Source: Sambucus nigra (Eukaryota; Streptophyta; Magnoliopsida; Dipsacales; Adoxaceae). Taken from it: a stretch of DNA of 64,000 nt. The position numbers were made by a program, and so were the translations under genes. Within the stretch, counting starts at the first letter, position 1, and every line of letters starts with the position of its first letter. Below, in pieces: positions 60,141 through 64,000 of this stretch. The stretch spans positions 124,929,810 through 124,993,809 of the forward strand of contig OX422220.1 of NCBI GenBank assembly GCA_949130495.1. The letters are read 5' to 3'. Under the pieces are notes generated by a model. The model was not told where the DNA came from. It ran no database searches and saw only the letters and a list, made by a program, of their open reading frames with translations.

Positions 60141-60760
60141 ACATCTCCCACAATAGAGAATTTGGTAGCTCTGAACCTTAGCTTTCTCCTTTCTAATTTT
60201 GACCCTGGTAATTCTCCCTTTCTGATGTACCTGATAAGAGGATCCATCCATGAGACTCCCATACTCAAATTTAGGTAAGGTCTAGCAACCTCTTTCTCTA
60301 CGATGGTCGGCTTGAGCAGAATCTCAAATCGTACTGTTCTTCCTATGTCTGATCTTGTTACTGAGGACAACCTCGCGAGTGCATTATATCGGCTATTGTC
60401 TAACCGAGGTATCCTATTCATCTTTACTTCCTTAAAGTTTTCTAGCATTGATCTCACACTTTTTAGATATTTGGCCATCCTTTCAACTTTGGCTTCATAT
60501 ACCCCCTAGATTTGGTTCACGACCAATCTTGAGTCATTGTGGACTAGGAGCTGGCCAACGCTGAGGACTTTTTCCAGAGAAAGACCTACTATCAATTCCT
60601 CATACTCTGACTCATTATTGGACGCTTTAAATTTGAACCTCAACGTATACTCTATATCTGTACCATCTGGTGCCGATACTATCGGCCCTGCTCCACTTTC
60701 GTTTTCACAGGACGATCCATCAATAAAGAGGTTCCATATGGTTTCATTTGAAGAGAAGTG
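60140..60760 (-). pseudogene. Second (archaeal-type) RNase H of the Tat element
   Basis: Minus strand from about 60740: L-F-I-D-G-S-S (first acidic residue), a G-A-G-P-I-V block, ASNNESEYEELIVGL (Glu helix), LLVHNDSRLVVNQI (third acidic residue) and RIPRLDNSRYNALARLSS (last). A TAG directly after NQI sits where family members have Gln. This extra domain is found only in the Tat lineage among plant gypsy elements, where it acts beside the ordinary RNase H. The following residues to 60140 are the linker to integrase. Confidence 0.82.
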
Positions 60761-60955
60761 TCCATCTGACTGGTTCCCCTACCTAAAGAGTTATCTCTCT
60801 TCTTCATTTTCAATTGCCTTTTATCTGGATGTACTTGTCTTAGCCTCATCTGCTTCCCGACCGATGTTCTTCTCTATTCGCTCATCTACAGCTTCAATAT
60901 GGTTCTCAACCTCGGCCTCCCCCCATGTAAATTTAGCCAAAAAATCTACGAGTTC

Positions 60956-61270
60956 TTATCCCTTGATGGCGACCCTGGGTTGATAAACAATATCGTACTC
61001 CCTCAGCTCAGTTGCCCAAGTCATTAGCCTCCCTGACTTTTTAGGCTTAATGAGGACCTGTCTGAGTGGGGAATCAGTGAGGATGATCATGGAATAAGCT
61101 TGGAAGTATGGCTTCATTTTCCTAGAAGCATGTACCAAAGCATAGGCTAAATTTTCCATCCTAGGGTACTTCTGCTTAGACCCTTGGAGTGCCTTGATAT
61201 TGAAATACACCGATCTCTGCACTCCATCCTCTTCTCTTACTATTGCAGAACTAATTGCTGACTCTCAGAC
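60956..61270 (-). pseudogene. Ordinary RNase H of the Tat element
   Basis: Minus-strand frame 61222-60956: N-I-K-A-L-Q-G-S, ENLAYALVHASRKMKPYFQ and LTDSPLRQVL, then W-A-T-E-L-R-E-Y-D-I and R-V-A-I-K-G. It is followed by TAA where Gln is usual, then ELVDFLAKF. This matches the degenerate RNase H that Tat elements retain after RT. Confidence 0.8.
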
Positions 61271-62240
61271 AACTAAATATACATACAAATACTTACCCTA
61301 AATTGTCTGAGATAAAAGTAGAGGTGATCCGAGGTAGGACTTAAGCCCTTTAAAATCTTTGTCACATTCCTCATTCCATTTGTAGGCTATTCTAAGAATT
61401 TTAAAAAATGGAAGACATATATTTATAGCTTTAGCGACGAACCTGTTAAGTGCAGCCACTCGTTAGGTCATCCTTTGAATGTCTTTAATTGTTCTGGGTG
61501 CCTTCATTACCACCAAAGCCTTGATCTTCTCAGGGTTAGCCTTTATCCCCATTTGATTGACAATGAAGCGCAAAAAATTTCCAACTCCGACTCCAAAGAC
61601 ACACTTGGTCGGGTAGATCTTTATTCTGTATTTTTTCATGGTATCAAAAGTTCATTCGAGATCGACCACATGAATATCGGGCCTCAGACTTTTGGTCATC
61701 ATGTCATTAATGTAGACCTCCATGGATTTACCTATCTGATCCTCGAACATTTTATTTAGAAGACATTAGTAAGTAGCCCCTGCGTTCTTCAGAACGAAGG
61801 GCATGGCCTTGAAGTAATAGGCCCCCTTGTCTATAATGAAGGTTGTCTTGTCTTAGTGAGCCGAGTCCACAAAGATCTGATTATTCCTAGAATATGCATC
61901 TATGGAGCTCATGAGCTCACGTCCTGCCGTGTCATCATCCATCTAATCTATACGAGGCATGGGAAAACTATCATTTGGGCAAGACTTGTTTAAATTGGTG
62001 AAGTTTACACACATCCTCCACCTCCCATTACCTTTAGGAACTATGATAACATTAGACATCCACTCAGGGTATATAACTTCTCTAATAAACTCAACTTCTT
62101 TAAGATTTTAAACCTTGTCTCTGATGACTTCATCCTTCTCTCTTGACTATATCCTTTTCTCTGCTTAATGGGCTTGGCATCCTCTACAACATTGAGTTTA
62201 TGACACATAATCTCACGATCAACACCTAGCATATCTGCAT
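61271..62240 (-). pseudogene. Reverse transcriptase of the Tat element, heavily broken
   Basis: Minus strand. The start is readable in 62232-62041: V-D-R-E-I-M-C-H-K-L-N-V and KPIKQRKGYSQER, the conserved beginning of Tat RT. Further motifs to 61271 are scattered over frames; a plus-strand open frame at 61475-61759 is only its complement. Confidence 0.7.
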
Positions 62241-62556
62241 GGCTTCAGGCAAAGATTCTTCGTCTCTTCCATAATAGCTTCACTAGCTCCTCCTTGATAT
62301 CAGGCTTTAGGGTTTTTCCAACTTATATGGTTTTTTTTGGCTCATCCTCATTGAGGGAGATGGATTCTACCTCCTCCGTAGCCTCTCCCCTTTTGAGCTT
62401 TGTTTCATCTCTGGGATCAAGGGTGACAATATTGTGAGTGGTTGCTGACCTCTTATGAGCCCCTCTCTGTTCTTCAGAATTGAAATAGTATTCACATACC
62501 GAGGTTTAGTCACCTTAAACTTCCCCTATTCCACAGGGAGTCAGGAAATTTTGCAT
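62241..62556 (-). other. Protease-RT linker of the Tat element
   Basis: Between protease and RT motifs. It contains acidic, Glu-rich coding remnants on the minus strand (E-E-V-E-S-I-S-L-N-E-D-E near 62345-62380), normal for the Tat linker. No separate gene. Confidence 0.55.
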
Positions 62557-62721
62557 TTAGTGGAATTTTGAAGGCACGACCTTAAATTCCTTGGGGTCCA
62601 CTCGACCCATGATGAGGTTGTAGGAGGAGAAAACATTTTCATTCATCACAAAGAAATTGATTTTTCGGGTCAACCTTTTAGGCCATTCATCTCCCATTCT
62701 CACATCCATCTCATACATTCC
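62557..62721 (-). pseudogene. Aspartic protease of the Tat element, C-terminal part
   Basis: Minus strand: FFVMNENVFSSYNLIMGRV followed by VVPSKFH, matching the YN-I-LGR and S-T-x-H end of Tat proteases. The active-site half is missing because a new LTR begins at 62722. Confidence 0.78.
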
Positions 62722-64000
62722 TGATAAGCACCCAAAACTGTACAATTTATACCCCAAATAGACTTACTTTAGTTGCTATTTCTCGACAATATGGGTCTTA
62801 TGTGCTTAAATGTTTATTATGCAGGCCGAATGCAAGTTGCGGTGTTCAAACGCGTATTTCAAGGCAATTGTGCATTTTATGGAGCTAAATACCTCTCCAG
62901 TACCCTAACCCGAGCCTAAACCTAGCCCAAACTTACCTCAAGCCCGTGTGTGTTTTATTTGTGTCATTTTTTTTTTAGATTTTTAGTTTGAGTTATTTTT
63001 ATTTTTAGGATTTATTTTAGATTTATTTAATATTTTCTAGATTTATTTTCTATTTTATTTTTATTAATATATTTTTATTTATATTGATTTTTATTAGTCT
63101 TTAGTTTTAGTTTTATTAGGATTACTTTTTAGGAGTTTGTTTTTAGTTTATTATATTTTTTTTAGGACTTTAATTTTCATTTAGGTTTTTCATTTTTTTA
63201 TTTCTTTTGTCTTATTATTTTAGTTTTTTTTAATAGCTTAGGATTTTATTTTTAGTTTTAATATTTTTATTTTTTTAGTTCGTTTTATTTTTTAAGTTAG
63301 AGTTTTATTTTAATTAGTTTTAGTTTTTTTTTTAGGAGTCCAAATTACACACATACACACCCACCTCTCCTGCACACACACTCACCCAAACTTTTCCTCA
63401 CCCACATCAATTACCCTATACCCTCACCCATCAAAACACTCCCTTCATCTTCTTCCCCACCAAATTTTTCTCTCTTCTCACCCAACCTCCATTAACACTA
63501 CACCCATCTTACTCTCTCTCCTAACCACCCATGCCAACCCATTTCCTTCTTCAATCTAAACCCATCTCGCCCTGTCCCTTACCCCGACCTGTCCCGACCC
63601 CACCTGCCGACGTCAGCTCGCCGACGTTCAGCCCTGCGCCCGCCAAACCGGAACCCGCTGCTACTCCCTCATTCCCGCGGCGTTCCCCGCGACCTCCGGC
63701 CAGCCCCAGCCTCTGAACCGCCTAAACCAACTCCGGTCCCTCCCTCTCTCCGATCCGCCGACGGACCAACTACTGAAACCCCTTCGTCCAGCCTCCGACG
63801 ACCACCTCCACCAGCACCTGCGCCGGCGACATCCTTCTCAGACCCATTTGTCCAACCCAAATCCATTTTAAAGTATCCAACCAAAACCAAAACCCACACC
63901 CATTTTCAAGAAAAACCCATTTTTAATGCCGAAGACCCACTTTCTAACCCATTTCCCATTTCTCCTAAGTCACGATTTTTCCACCTGCTATATCCCTAGC
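62722..64000. mobile_element. LTR of another retroelement, running off the window
   Basis: Starts TGATAAGCACCC inside the Tat protease; the candidate target duplication is ATTCC (62717-62721). The opening AT-rich segment with GTACAATTTATA and TATTATGCAGG words resembles the ends of Athila or Ogre-like LTRs. It then holds a T-rich low-complexity stretch (about 62960-63335) and a C-rich, proline-codon-rich stretch (63340-63850). Orientation, length and lineage cannot be settled without the other end. Confidence 0.6.
62960..63335. repeat. T-rich low-complexity block
   Basis: TTTTTAG, TTTTATTT and TTAGTTTT words repeat with no fixed period. No coding content. Confidence 0.85.

Larger units (their letters stand above)
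54313..62721 (-). mobile_element. Tat-lineage Ty3/gypsy retrotransposon, minus strand, 5' part beyond the next insertion
   Basis: 3' LTR (54313-55288), antisense additional ORF (to 58270), 62-bp tandem repeats, integrase, a second (archaeal-type) RNase H, the ordinary RNase H, RT and protease, in the order expected for a Tat element on the minus strand. Two RNase H domains are diagnostic for Tat. The protease is cut at 62721 by a new LTR element, so gag, the primer site and the 5' LTR should lie outside the window. Left flank GATGT (54308-54312) is the candidate target duplication. Confidence 0.88.

Noticed and set aside
60537..60983. Plus-strand open frame of 148 codons, Ser-rich
   Set aside because: Complement of the second RNase H of the Tat element, which has clear motifs on the minus strand.
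63531..63899. Proline-rich plus-strand and glycine-rich minus-strand frames
   Set aside because: Driven by C-rich low complexity inside an LTR; both strands stay open for the same reason, so neither is supported as a gene.

Overview
This window is AT-rich, repeat-packed nuclear DNA of a flowering plant, most likely a eudicot. I base that on plant-specific retrotransposon lineages (Athila, Tat with a second RNase H, Del/Tekay-type chromoviruses), a CACTA transposon end, an L1-type LINE and a long plant-style satellite array. The species cannot be named. I found no host protein-coding gene, no tRNA or rRNA gene and no CRISPR array. The layout fits pericentromeric or centromeric heterochromatin.

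Left part (1-4487): the end of a CACTA DNA transposon (to 919), an AT-rich spacer with nine decayed tandem units (2163-2820), and a probable minus-strand LTR (3870-4487) with its tRNA-Met primer site.

Centre (4488-38831): one old Ty3/gypsy element, called A here, acts as host for three younger insertions. A runs on the plus strand: LTR 4488-5424, gag, protease, reverse transcriptase (RT), then a 3' LTR at 37933-38831. An Athila element (7356-19789, plus strand, LTRs about 98% alike by eye) interrupts A's protease. A chromovirus B (20790-28930, minus strand) interrupts A's RT. A second chromovirus C (29096-37932, minus strand) sits a little further along. C's right LTR is cut off and fused directly to A's 3' LTR, so a deletion removed the rest of C's LTR, A's RNase H and integrase, and the start of A's LTR.

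Satellite (38832-50650): about 11.8 kb of diverged tandem monomers of about 155 bp, with visible higher-order structure. In the left third, subtype marks return every 7 monomers (about 1.09 kb); on the right they return at about 1.8-2.1 kb.

Right part (50651-64000): a minus-strand LINE (endonuclease, RT, zinc finger, RNase H) abuts the satellite. A minus-strand Tat-lineage gypsy element (54313-62721) has inserted into the LINE's endonuclease. It carries an opposite-strand additional ORF and a 62-bp tandem repeat in its 3' region. Another LTR element begins at 62722, inside the Tat protease, and runs off the window.

All coding regions are retroelement pseudogenes. Many stop codons, most clearly in C, lie where glutamine is expected (CAG or CAA), consistent with C-to-T decay at methylated cytosines. 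Every family call rests on motifs read by eye; no search or alignment was run.
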